In this document: positions 9,357 to 20,871 of the stretch, in pieces
Layout of the letters: every line of letters starts with the position of its first letter
Position numbering within the stretch: the stretch's first letter is position 1
NCBI GenBank assembly: GCA_021413675.1
Contig: JAIOQA010000531.1
Location: 1 to 35,374, forward strand
Length of the DNA stretch: 35,374 nt
Source of the DNA: Deltaproteobacteria bacterium
Lineage (GTDB): Bacteria; Myxococcota_A; Polyangia; Haliangiales; Haliangiaceae
Direction: 5' to 3'
Position numbers and translations under genes: made by a program
The notes under the pieces: generated by a model
Database searches by the model: none
Seen by the model: only the letters and a program-made list of their open reading frames with translations
What the model was told of the DNA's origin: nothing

Positions 9357-10369
9357 GGCGCGGCCTTGGTGCCGGTCGGCGGCGCGGGCGCGGGATCGAC
9401 GGGGGCCGGCGCAGCGGCCTTCTTGCGAGCGGGTGGGGCCATGCCGTCGAGCAGGGTATCGCGCTCGTCGACCTCGTGCAGCCGCTCCGGCGTGGCGACG
9501 ACCTGGTCCGCCGGCGGCGGGCTGACCGGGTGCGGCGCGCCGATCGCGGTGACGTCGTGATCGACGACGATCGCCATCGTGTAGCGGTGGCCGTCGCGCG
9601 CGAACTCGACCGTGGCCTCGAGGTGGGCGTGCAGCGGCACGCCGGTCTTCTCGTCGAGGATCACGTCGCCGGCCAGCGCGTTGACGGTCGAGTCGGTGCG
9701 CCAGGCGCGCTGCTTGAGGGTCTGCGCCGGCGCGGGCGCGGGCGCCTGCATGCGATCGATCGCGACCCGATGCCCGGGGCGCCCGGCCTGCTCGACGGCG
9801 CCGCGGTCGGCGACCGAGATCGCGCTCGACACGAGCTCGACGTGGGCCGCCAGCGTCGAGCCGAGATCGTCCTTGAGCTTGGTGAGCTCGGCGTCGTCCT
9901 CGGGGGCGCGGCCGTGCCAGCGGGCGTAGCGGGGCCGCAGGAACAGCTTGCCGCCGGTGTAGATGACCTCGCGGCCGTAGTCGGCGTTGTTGTTCTCGGT
10001 GGCGTGGAACGCGCCCGAGGCGTCGACCTCGAGGGTGACCTCGTCGGTGAGCTGCTCGACCTGGGTCGCGCCGTCGCTGATCGTGACCGAGCTCTTGGCG
10101 GTGAGCGTGTGGGCGCCCAGGGCCTTGGTGACGTAGCGCTCGGGCATCGTCAGCGCGGAGGTCAGGACCGCGGCGTCCTTGCCGGCGCGCGCGACGTCGA
10201 TCGTGGGCGCCACATCCACGGGGGCGTGGACCAGGCCGGGCAGTTCCTCGTCGGGGGTGCCGCCCGAGGTGCCGCAGCCGATGGCGAACAGGGCGGCGGC
10301 CGCCCACCGCGATCCACCGCGCGGTTCGCGCGACCGCGTGCGTGCTAGGCTCGAACGGACGGTGGGCAT
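9353..10369 (-). CDS. Predicted lipoprotein, unknown function
   Basis: A 338-residue protein starting at ATG 10369. A long Arg-rich n-region precedes a hydrophobic stretch and a lipobox (AAALFAIGC, Cys ~32), so it is likely exported and lipid-anchored. The mature part contains segments such as SVTISDGATQVEQLTDEVTLEVDASGAFHA and GDVILDEKTGVPLHAHLEATVEFARDG, which look like an outer-membrane-lipoprotein beta-sandwich (a LolA/LolB-type fold is possible but not shown). A Pro/Ala-rich low-complexity tail follows from the PPARKK segment. The longer frame up to 10519 overlaps the divergent prepilin peptidase gene and was not used. First gene of the unit leading to proBA. Confidence 0.7.
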   Translation of the reverse strand: MPTVRSSLARTRSREPRGGSRWAAAALFAIGCGTSGGTPDEELPGLVHAPVDVAPTIDVARAGKDAAVLTSALTMPERYVTKALGAHTLTAKSSVTISDGATQVEQLTDEVTLEVDASGAFHATENNNADYGREVIYTGGKLFLRPRYARWHGRAPEDDAELTKLKDDLGSTLAAHVELVSSAISVADRGAVEQAGRPGHRVAIDRMQAPAPAPAQTLKQRAWRTDSTVNALAGDVILDEKTGVPLHAHLEATVEFARDGHRYTMAIVVDHDVTAIGAPHPVSPPPADQVVATPERLHEVDERDTLLDGMAPPARKKAAAPAPVDPAPAPPTGTKAAP

Positions 10370-10442
10370 CGCAGCGTTCTTAGCGTCGACGGCGAATGCG
10401 GTCAACCTCCACCCGACGGCGGGGCAGGTCGAGCTCGAGCGG

Positions 10443-11372
10443 ATGGCCACCGGCTGGGGCGGCCTCACGTTCGCGATCGTCATGGGGCTCCTCTGGGGCA
10501 GCTTCGCCAACGTCTGCATCTACCGCTGGCCGCCGAGCGAGAAATACCCCAAGGGCCGCTCGGTGGTGCGCCCGGGCTCGCACTGCTTCGCGTGCGGCGC
10601 CCAGGTGCGCTGGTACGACAACGTCCCCATCTTCGCGTGGCTGTGGCTGCGCGGGCGGTGCCGCGACTGCGGCGCGACCTTCTCGGCGCGCTACCTGTGG
10701 GTCGAGGCGCTGACCGGGCTCCTGTTCGGGCTGGCCTGGTACCAGATCATCGTGCAGGGCGCGATGTTCGAGGCGCTGCCCGATCGGCTGATCCGCTGGG
10801 GCATCGTGGCGACGTTCGCGCTGACGATGGTGGTGATCGCGTTCATCGATCTCGATCACAAGCTGATCCTCGACAAGGTCACGTATCCGGCGATCCCGCT
10901 GTTCTACGGGCTCGGGCTGCTGTTGCCCGAGCGCAGCTGGAGCGAGGGGCTCATCGGCGCGGCGATCGGTTACGGCGTGATCCGCGCGGTCTCCGACGGC
11001 TACTACTACCTCACGGGCCGCGAGGGCCTCGGCTACGGCGACGGCAAGCTGCTGGCGATCGTCGGCGCGCTGGTGGGCTGGCGCGGCGTGCTGTTCGGGC
11101 TGTTCGCGGGCAGCGTGCTCGGGACGATCTTCGGCGTGCTGGCGATCGCCCTGCGAGGCAAGCAGCCCGCGGAGGAGGACGGCGCGGAAGGCGATGCGCC
11201 TGACGCCGATGCGCCTGCGGATGGCGCGCCGCCGGACGGCGAGGGCGACGACGCCGAGCCGTCGCTGCGCCACATGGAGTTGCCGTTCGGCCCGTACCTC
11301 GCCGCGGCCGCGATGTTCTACGTGCTCGCCGAGCCGTGGTTGCGCGTGAATCTCTGGTTCCTGCGCGGGTAA
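10443..11372 (+). CDS. pilD: Type IV prepilin peptidase / N-methyltransferase (PilD/GspO family)
   Basis: A 309-residue membrane enzyme that removes the leader peptide of type IV prepilins and pseudopilins and methylates the new N-terminal residue. The N-terminal helix GLLWGSFANVCIYRWP is typical. The cytoplasmic methylation domain has two CxxC pairs (Cys48/51 and 73/76). The aspartyl protease residues are visible as Asp136/138 (FIDLDHK) and Asp200 in GYGDGK. Unusually, about 35 acidic, Ala/Pro/Gly-rich residues (~239-275) are inserted before the last helix, probably as a disordered loop. ATG 10443 is divergent from the lipoprotein gene. No pilus genes lie nearby, so it probably serves pili or type II secretion encoded elsewhere. 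The symbol follows the family, not a proven orthologue. Confidence 0.93.
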   Translation: MATGWGGLTFAIVMGLLWGSFANVCIYRWPPSEKYPKGRSVVRPGSHCFACGAQVRWYDNVPIFAWLWLRGRCRDCGATFSARYLWVEALTGLLFGLAWYQIIVQGAMFEALPDRLIRWGIVATFALTMVVIAFIDLDHKLILDKVTYPAIPLFYGLGLLLPERSWSEGLIGAAIGYGVIRAVSDGYYYLTGREGLGYGDGKLLAIVGALVGWRGVLFGLFAGSVLGTIFGVLAIALRGKQPAEEDGAEGDAPDADAPADGAPPDGEGDDAEPSLRHMELPFGPYLAAAAMFYVLAEPWLRVNLWFLRG

Positions 11373-11376
11373 CTCT

Positions 11377-11425
11377 CGCCCGGCGGCGGCGCGAGTTGTG
11401 GCCGCCGGCGCCCGGCGGCGGCGCG
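11377..11425. repeat. 17-bp perfect direct repeat upstream of the pseudokinase gene
   Basis: The 17-base sequence CGCCCGGCGGCGGCGCG occurs at 11377-11393 and again at 11409-11425, a 32-base period or about three helical turns. It lies between the prepilin peptidase stop and the next start. It could be a paired operator, but it is very GC-rich and may be chance. Confidence 0.4.
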
Positions 11426-11433
11426 CGTCGTTG

Positions 11434-11439
11434 TATAGT
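11434..11439 (+). promoter_or_regulatory. Possible -10 element for a leaderless transcript
   Basis: TATAGT stands out in the surrounding GC-rich sequence and ends 6 bases before the GTG at 11446. That is the spacing expected between a -10 box and a transcription start, so the mRNA could begin at the start codon. No convincing -35 box is seen. Confidence 0.3.
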
Positions 11440-11445
11440 GGCAAC

Positions 11446-13665
11446 GTGCCGTCGTCCGAGGCCGAGCGCGTCATCGCCGGATTCACTCTTGGCGAGCGGC
11501 TATCGGCCGGCCTGTATGGCGAGGTGTTCCGGGCCCGCGGGCTCGAGGACGACCGGCGCGAGGTCCGCGCGCTGCTCGTCGACAAGGCGCTCGCCGCCGA
11601 GCCGGCGTTCGCGAACGCGCTCATGGACGACTCGCGCCGGACCGTGACCGCGCTGGTCAGCCGGGCGATCGTCGCGACCCACGCGATCGCGCGGACGGGC
11701 GGGCAGCTGCTCGTGGTCACCGATCCGGTGATCGGCGGCGCGACCCTGCAGGACCTGCTCGCCGAGGCCCGCGGCCAGGGCGGCAAGCTGCCCACCGACT
11801 TCGCCGCGGCGATCGCGCGCAGCGTGATCGATGGCCTCGCCACCGCGCACGCCCTCGGCCTGGTCCACGGCGCGGTCCACCCGCGCAGCATCGTCATCGA
11901 CAGCAACGGCGCTGTCCGGATCGCGGACATCGCGGTCGGGCGCGCGCTCAGCCGCGCCGCGGCCGCGGGCGCCGACGCGTCCTTGACCCGCGGGCTCGCG
12001 GGCTACCTGGCGCCCGAGGTCGCGCTCGGCGAGACCCCGGGGCCCGCCGCCGACGTCTACGCGGTCGGCGCGCTCCTGTTCCAGATGCTCACCGGCGAGG
12101 TCCCGCCCGGCCAGCTGCGGCTGTCGCCGGCGGTCGAGCGCCTGGTCCAGCGCGCCCTCGACACCGATCTGCACCGCCGGTTCGAGAACGCGATCGAGCT
12201 GCAGGAGAACTTCGCCGAGGCGCTCGACGACGATCACTGGGAGCCGGTGACCCAGGCCGAGCTCGCGCGCTGGGTCGGCGACAGCCGGGTCGCGACCGCG
12301 GCCAACCTCGACGAGGCCACCGAAGATCTGCTGGCATCGCTGGCCGATGCGGTGCGCGAGCCGCCGACCCGCCGCGCGACCTCGCCGCAGCCGCTCGCCG
12401 CGGGCGCGCGCCCCGCCTCGGCGCCGCACGACGACGGCCTCGACGGGCTGCTCGCCGAGCTCGACGACACCGGCGACGAGCCCCACACGCAGGTCGATCC
12501 GACCCGCGCGATCGATCGCGATCCGGTCAGCGCGCTGATCGCGCTCGAGCCGCCGCCGCCGGGCGTGACGCCGCTGGTGATCGCCGAGACCAAGCGCCGG
12601 CCCGGCAAGGACGCGGACCGCACCGACACCACGCCGCTGCCGACGCCCGCACCCGACGAGCCGGGCACGATCACGCGCGCGGGCGATGACCTCGCGCCCG
12701 GCACCGGGCGGCGCCGCATCGTCGAGATGGCCGCGCTCGACGCGATCGACGAGCTCGCCGATGATCTGCCCGAGGCGGCGCCGGCCGCGAAGCCCGCGGC
12801 CGCGAAGCCCGCGGCTGCGAAGCCCGCGCCCGCGAAGCCCGCGCCCGCGACGTCTGCGCCGGTGGCCAAGGCCGCGGTGCCGCGCCCCGCCACCATCCCC
12901 GCGCCCGAGCTCGACACCCGCCTCGGCCGCTCGACCCTGGCGAACGTGATCTGGGGCCTGGTCGTGCTGGCCGCCGCCGGCGTGCTGATCTTCGTGGTCA
13001 TGCGCTCGGGCCGCGAGAACGAGCAGAACCGCAAGGACGCCGACGCGCTCGCCAAGGCCCAGGCCGAGGCCGCGCAGGCCGAGACCCTGCGCCGCACCGC
13101 GGAGCTCGCCGATCCGGGCGGCATCCGCATCCACTCCACGCCCGATGGCGCCGCGGTGTGGATCAAGCTCGGCCGCACGCCCTTCGACTCGATGGGCCTG
13201 CCGACGAGCATGGTCCACGAGCTGCGCGTCGAGCAGGACGGCTACAAGCCGCGCGACCTCGACGTCGGCGGCCGCGACTGGCAGGCCGGCATCGCCAAGC
13301 TGACGGTCACGCTCGAGCGCGGTGAGGCGACCTTGCCCGCGGTGCCGCCCGAGCCCGATCCAGCGCTCAAGGCGGGCCTCGCGGAGGGCCGCGGCGTGCT
13401 GCACGTCGAGTCGACGCCGCCGGGCGCCGCGGTGTGGCTCCTGGTCGGCGTCACGCCGTCGATGGATCTGGAGGGCATCGAGGCCGGCCGCGACTACGAG
13501 CTGCGCGTGGTCAAGGACGGGTTCCTGCCGGCGTACGTCCAGATCCCCGCCGAGGAGTGGCGCCTCGATCCGAAGGACACGCGCACGTCCCTGGCCTCGG
13601 CCAAGAAGAAGGACGCGATCGAGCGCAGCGTCACCCTCGAGCCGGTGAAACCGGGCCGGAAGTAA
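11446..13665 (+). CDS. Kinase-like (pseudokinase) membrane protein with two PEGA domains
   Basis: A 739-residue protein. Residues ~12-265 have the protein-kinase fold pattern (FTLGERLSAGLYGEVFRARG, then GYLAPEVALGE and ADVYAVGALLFQMLTGEVPP), but the catalytic loop is degenerate. The usual HRDxKxxN reads H141-G142-A143 with His145 and Ser148, and DFG reads D161-I162-A163. Catalysis is therefore unlikely; this is a predicted pseudokinase. A disordered Pro/Ala-rich linker includes five copies of a 15-base repeat. A single membrane helix (WGLVVLAAAGVLIFVVM, ~residues 503-520) follows, then two PEGA domains (HSTPDGAAVWIKLGRTP; ESTPPGAAVWLLVGVTP). The PEGA domains would face the periplasm. GTG 11446 was chosen over GTG 11398 because homologous-looking sequence begins there. 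The stop overlaps the next start (TAATG). Confidence 0.85.
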   Translation: MPSSEAERVIAGFTLGERLSAGLYGEVFRARGLEDDRREVRALLVDKALAAEPAFANALMDDSRRTVTALVSRAIVATHAIARTGGQLLVVTDPVIGGATLQDLLAEARGQGGKLPTDFAAAIARSVIDGLATAHALGLVHGAVHPRSIVIDSNGAVRIADIAVGRALSRAAAAGADASLTRGLAGYLAPEVALGETPGPAADVYAVGALLFQMLTGEVPPGQLRLSPAVERLVQRALDTDLHRRFENAIELQENFAEALDDDHWEPVTQAELARWVGDSRVATAANLDEATEDLLASLADAVREPPTRRATSPQPLAAGARPASAPHDDGLDGLLAELDDTGDEPHTQVDPTRAIDRDPVSALIALEPPPPGVTPLVIAETKRRPGKDADRTDTTPLPTPAPDEPGTITRAGDDLAPGTGRRRIVEMAALDAIDELADDLPEAAPAAKPAAAKPAAAKPAPAKPAPATSAPVAKAAVPRPATIPAPELDTRLGRSTLANVIWGLVVLAAAGVLIFVVMRSGRENEQNRKDADALAKAQAEAAQAETLRRTAELADPGGIRIHSTPDGAAVWIKLGRTPFDSMGLPTSMVHELRVEQDGYKPRDLDVGGRDWQAGIAKLTVTLERGEATLPAVPPEPDPALKAGLAEGRGVLHVESTPPGAAVWLLVGVTPSMDLEGIEAGRDYELRVVKDGFLPAYVQIPAEEWRLDPKDTRTSLASAKKKDAIERSVTLEPVKPGRK
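12784..12858 (+). repeat. 15-bp tandem repeat coding a KPAAA/KPAPA linker
   Basis: Five head-to-tail copies of a 15-base unit (consensus GCCGCGAAGCCCGCG), the last one degenerate, encode an Ala-Lys-Pro-Ala linker in the pseudokinase between the kinase-like domain and the membrane helix. The copy number may vary between strains. Confidence 0.8.
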
Positions 13666-14858
13666 TGGCGCGCGTCCTCCGCGTCCGCTGCGCCACCTGG
13701 GATCAGGTCGAGGCGTTCTACCAGCGCAAGCTGCGCCGCGGGCGTTACCTCGCGATGCGCGTGCCGTTCGCGCCCGACAAGAACGCCGATCTGACGATCG
13801 GCCTCGAGCTGCCCAACCAGCTGGTCATGGCGATCGACGGCACGATCACGTCGGTCGCTGACACCGACGCCGGCGGCCGCACCGCGATCGAGATCCACCT
13901 GCACGGCATGACGCCCGAGGTGCAGGGCCGCCTCGAGGCGCTGGTCACCGACGGCCGCGCCGAGGATCAGCGGGTGCGCAACCGGCCGCCGACCGCACCG
14001 CCGACGGTGGCCGCGGCGGCCGCGGTCGAGGTCGCCGCGCCGCCGCAGCCCGATCCGCAGCCCGAGTGGACGCCGCCCGAGGGCGCGGCCGCCGAGCAGT
14101 TCGTCGCGCTCGAGGCCGAGCTGCGGCGACTGCGGCCGCTGCCGGCGCACGAGGTGCTCGGCGTCGCGTGGGACGCCGGCCCATCCGAGGTCCGCGCCGG
14201 CTGGCTCAGCCTCGGCCATCGCTTCCACCCGGATGTCGTCGCGCGCTACGCGTCGGCGGCGCTGACCCACGTCGCCGAGGAGCTGATGATCCACGTCAAC
14301 CGCGCGTACGATCGGCTGCGCGCGGCGCTGGTCGCGGAGGGGCGCGCCGCGGCGATCGGGCCGGCGCTGCACGAGCCGCGCGGCTGGCTGGTCGGGTTCG
14401 AGGAGATGGGCACCGGCACCGCGCCGTCGCTCGCCGCCGAGCCCGAGATCCCGGTCCCGACCAGCCGCACGTCGTCGGTGCGGTTCGCGGTCGTCGAGGA
14501 TCCGCTGACCGAGGACCGGCTGTTCGGCGATCTCGGCCTGCCGCCGCCGCCGACCGCGCCGAGCGAGGGCGACGTCTTCGATCGCCAGGCCCGGACCCGG
14601 CTCGCCGCCGGCGACGCGACCGGCGCGAAGGAGGTGCTCGCCGCGGCGCTGCACGTCTATCCCAAGAACCGCGGGCTGCGCGCGCTCTACCACGTCGCGA
14701 CCGCGGTCGAGGCGCTGGCCGGCGGCCAGGTCATGCTCGCGACCTCGCAGCTCGAGGCCGCGGTCGCGCACGACGAGCACTGCCACGTCGCGGTGCGCGC
14801 GCTCGAGGAGGTCCGCCGCGGCAGCGACGCCGTGATCGTGCGGAGGCTGTTCCAGTGA
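13665..14858 (+). CDS. PilZ-like / J-domain / TPR-like protein
   Basis: A 397-residue protein. Residues ~1-100 look like a PilZ-type beta-barrel of the myxobacterial kind (YQRKLRRGRYLAMRVPFAP, LTIGLELPNQLVMAIDGTITSV), but no NxSxxG signature is visible, so c-di-GMP binding is doubtful. A Pro-rich linker leads to a J domain at ~160-220 (PAHEVLGVAWDAGPSEVRAGWLSLGHRFHPDVV) with an intact HPD at 188-190, the motif that stimulates HSP70 ATPase. The C-terminal ~90 residues are helical and TPR-like (DATGAKEVLAAALHVYPKNRGLRALYHVA). The start shares one base with the previous stop, and the end overlaps the HSP70 start by 4 bases. It is most likely the dedicated co-chaperone of that HSP70. Confidence 0.85.
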   Translation: MARVLRVRCATWDQVEAFYQRKLRRGRYLAMRVPFAPDKNADLTIGLELPNQLVMAIDGTITSVADTDAGGRTAIEIHLHGMTPEVQGRLEALVTDGRAEDQRVRNRPPTAPPTVAAAAAVEVAAPPQPDPQPEWTPPEGAAAEQFVALEAELRRLRPLPAHEVLGVAWDAGPSEVRAGWLSLGHRFHPDVVARYASAALTHVAEELMIHVNRAYDRLRAALVAEGRAAAIGPALHEPRGWLVGFEEMGTGTAPSLAAEPEIPVPTSRTSSVRFAVVEDPLTEDRLFGDLGLPPPPTAPSEGDVFDRQARTRLAAGDATGAKEVLAAALHVYPKNRGLRALYHVATAVEALAGGQVMLATSQLEAAVAHDEHCHVAVRALEEVRRGSDAVIVRRLFQ

Positions 14859-16405
14859 CCGCGATCGGCATCGACCTCGGCACCTCGAACTCCGCGGTCG
14901 CGATCCTCGACGCCGACGGCGCGCCGCGCATCCTCACCACCGAGGACGGCTCGACGACCTTGCCCTCGGTCGTGACCTTCGACGAGCACGGTGGCGCGGT
15001 GGTCGGCGCCGCGGCGTGGGCGCGCGCGGTCGAGCGGCCCGAGGACGCGGTGTTCGGCGCCAAGCGGCTGCTCGGGCGGCGCGCCGACGATCCGGAAGTG
15101 AGGCGGCTCGCCAAGCTCTTGCCGTTCGAGATCGTGCCGTCGCCCAACGGCGACGCGTGGGCGCGGGTCGGCGGTCGCGCGGTCGCGCCCGAGGAGATCT
15201 CGGCGCTCATCCTGCGCGAGCTGCGCGCGATGGCCGAGCGTTTCCTCGGCGAGCCGGTCACCGAGGCCGTGATCACCGTGCCGGCGTGGTTCGACGCGGC
15301 CCAGCGCGCGGCCACCAAGGACGCCGCGGCGATCGCCGGGCTGCGCGTGCGGCGGCTGCTCAACGAGCCGACCGCGGCCGCGCTCGGCCACGGCGCGCAC
15401 CGCGGCCAGAACCGCCGGTTCGCGGTCTGCGATCTCGGCGGTGGCACCTTCGACGTCGCGATCGTCGACGTCGAGAACGGCGTCTTCGAGGTCCTCGCCA
15501 CCGCCGGCGACGCGTCGCTGGGCGGCGACGACGTCGATCGCGCGATCGTCGAGCAGCTCGCGCGCGAGGTCCGCAGCAAGGGCGGCCTCGATCTCGGCAC
15601 CGACGCCGCGGCGCTGGTCCGGCTGCGCGCCGCCGCGCAGCGGGTCAAGCACGAGCTCTCGACCGCGCAGGTCGCCGACCTCGCGCTGCCGCGCCTCGGC
15701 CAGATGCCATCGGGGCGCGCGGTCGATCTCGCGCGCACGATCCGCCGCGACGAGCTCGAGCTGTGGGCGATGCCGCTCCTGCGCCGGCTCGAGGCGCCGT
15801 GCCGCGAGGCGATGGTGCGCGCCGGGCGCGCCGCCGCCGAGCTCGACGAGATCCTGCTGGTCGGCGGCATGACCCGCATGCCCGCGGTGCGCCGCACGAT
15901 CGCGTCGATCTTCGGCAAGGAGCCGCGGGTCGTGCCCAACCCCGACGAGGTCGTCGCGGTCGGCGCCGCGGTCGAGGTCGCGCGGCTCGAGGGGCGCATC
16001 GAGGGCGTGCTCCTGCTCGACGTCACCGCGCGCGGCCTGGCGCTGTCGGTCAACGGCAGCCCCTGCGATCTGGTCATCGCGCCATCGGCGGTGGTGCCGA
16101 CCCGCGAGCACCGCATCATCGCGACCCGCGCCGACGGTCAGCGCGAGCTCGAGTTCGATCTGTGGGAGGGCGAGAGCGCGGAGGCCTCGGGCAACCGCCA
16201 CCTCGCGCGCTACGCGGTCTCGGCCCTGCCCGCGGCGCCCGCCGGCGAGGTGCTGGTCGTCGTCGAGCTGACCGTCGACGTCGACGGCACCGCGCGGGTC
16301 GCCGCCAGCGAGCTGGTGTCGGGCGAGCGGCCGCTGCTCAAGCTGGTCGGCGGGCCCGGGCTGTCGCGCGAGCAGGTCGCGAAGCTGGTCGAGGCGCGCC
16401 GATGA
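14855..16405 (+). CDS. HSP70 family chaperone lacking the C-terminal lid
   Basis: A 516-residue HSP70-like ATPase. The nucleotide-binding domain is intact: [15 protein letters not shown] (phosphate 1), [52 protein letters not shown] (phosphate 2), [10 protein letters not shown] and [14 protein letters not shown] beta substrate-binding-like part follows (~370-500: [44 protein letters not shown]), but the helical lid of DnaK (about 640 residues) is absent. It therefore belongs with the short HSP70s such as HscC rather than housekeeping DnaK. It starts at GTG 14855, overlapping the J-protein stop by 4 bases, and ends overlapping the next start by 4 bases. Confidence 0.92.
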   Translation: MTAIGIDLGTSNSAVAILDADGAPRILTTEDGSTTLPSVVTFDEHGGAVVGAAAWARAVERPEDAVFGAKRLLGRRADDPEVRRLAKLLPFEIVPSPNGDAWARVGGRAVAPEEISALILRELRAMAERFLGEPVTEAVITVPAWFDAAQRAATKDAAAIAGLRVRRLLNEPTAAALGHGAHRGQNRRFAVCDLGGGTFDVAIVDVENGVFEVLATAGDASLGGDDVDRAIVEQLAREVRSKGGLDLGTDAAALVRLRAAAQRVKHELSTAQVADLALPRLGQMPSGRAVDLARTIRRDELELWAMPLLRRLEAPCREAMVRAGRAAAELDEILLVGGMTRMPAVRRTIASIFGKEPRVVPNPDEVVAVGAAVEVARLEGRIEGVLLLDVTARGLALSVNGSPCDLVIAPSAVVPTREHRIIATRADGQRELEFDLWEGESAEASGNRHLARYAVSALPAAPAGEVLVVVELTVDVDGTARVAASELVSGERPLLKLVGGPGLSREQVAKLVEARR

Positions 16406-16821
16406 GCAGCGCGTGGGCGGTCGGCGCGCTGGTGATGCTCGTCGCCTGCGGCCACGCCGCGCCCGCGCCGGTCGTGCCGCGCGTGGTCCAGCTCAACGCG
16501 CCCGGCGCGCTGGTCGATCTCGACGCCGCGGTGCCGCTCGGTCACGTGACGATCGTCGACTTCTGGGCCACGTGGTGCGGTGGCTGCAAGATCGCCGAGG
16601 CGCGGTTCATGGCCGACCTCGGCGAGACCCCGGGCTACGTCGTGCGCAAGGTCGACGTCGGCGATGGCGACACGCCCGCCGCGAAGACCTTCCACGTGCG
16701 CGGCCTGCCGCAGATCTGGATCTACGATCGCGCGCGCCAGCTGCGCTACGTGCTGGTCGCCAACGACACGATGCGGGTCGCGGAGGTCGTGCGCGAGCTG
16801 CTGGCCGAAGCGCCGCGCTGA
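16402..16821 (+). CDS. Thioredoxin-like lipoprotein
   Basis: A 139-residue protein with a short hydrophobic signal and lipobox (VMLVAC, Cys16), so probably anchored in the cell envelope. The mature domain is thioredoxin-like, with the [10 protein letters not shown] active site (Cys59 and Cys62) and the cis-proline loop RGLPQIWIY. It should act as a disulfide reductase or thiol-disulfide exchanger on periplasmic partners. The Gly-Gly pair between the cysteines differs from the Cys-Gly-Pro-Cys of classic thioredoxin, so its redox potential may differ. ATG 16402 overlaps the HSP70 stop by 4 bases. Confidence 0.9.
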   Translation: MSSAWAVGALVMLVACGHAAPAPVVPRVVQLNAPGALVDLDAAVPLGHVTIVDFWATWCGGCKIAEARFMADLGETPGYVVRKVDVGDGDTPAAKTFHVRGLPQIWIYDRARQLRYVLVANDTMRVAEVVRELLAEAPR

Positions 16822-16839
16822 GCGCAGCGGGAGGGGGGC

Positions 16840-18165
<1,326 letters not shown>

Positions 18166-18177
18166 CGATCTGCAGCG

Positions 18178-20679
<2,502 letters not shown>

Positions 20680-20701
20680 CCCGCGATGATGCCATGGTGG
20701 T

Positions 20702-20871
20702 GACGAGTACCTCGCCGCAGAGATTCTGAACGGTTGACGCCGCCGATCCATCGCGAATCTCTTCGTTGCCTCGTCTCGAGTTACAGGCAGTAGCCCTTCG
20801 CCGAGTCGCCTCGACCTTCGCGCGCCTCGACACCCTCAACTCGTCAGAACCTCTGCGGCGAGGTACTAGTC
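20702..20871. repeat. MITE-like or hairpin element bounded by 28-bp inverted repeats
   Basis: Arms at 20702-20729 and 20844-20871 match as inverted repeats at 26 of 28 positions, including a 17-base perfect core (AGTACCTCGCCGCAGAG). With small indels the match extends some 10 bases inward. They enclose 114 bases that are less GC-rich than the surroundings and code for nothing evident. The right arm holds the last codon and stop of the upstream secreted-protein gene; the left arm lies just before the kinase start. No target-site duplication is obvious. It could be a nonautonomous transposon remnant, or a long RNA hairpin acting on the kinase transcript. Confidence 0.75.
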
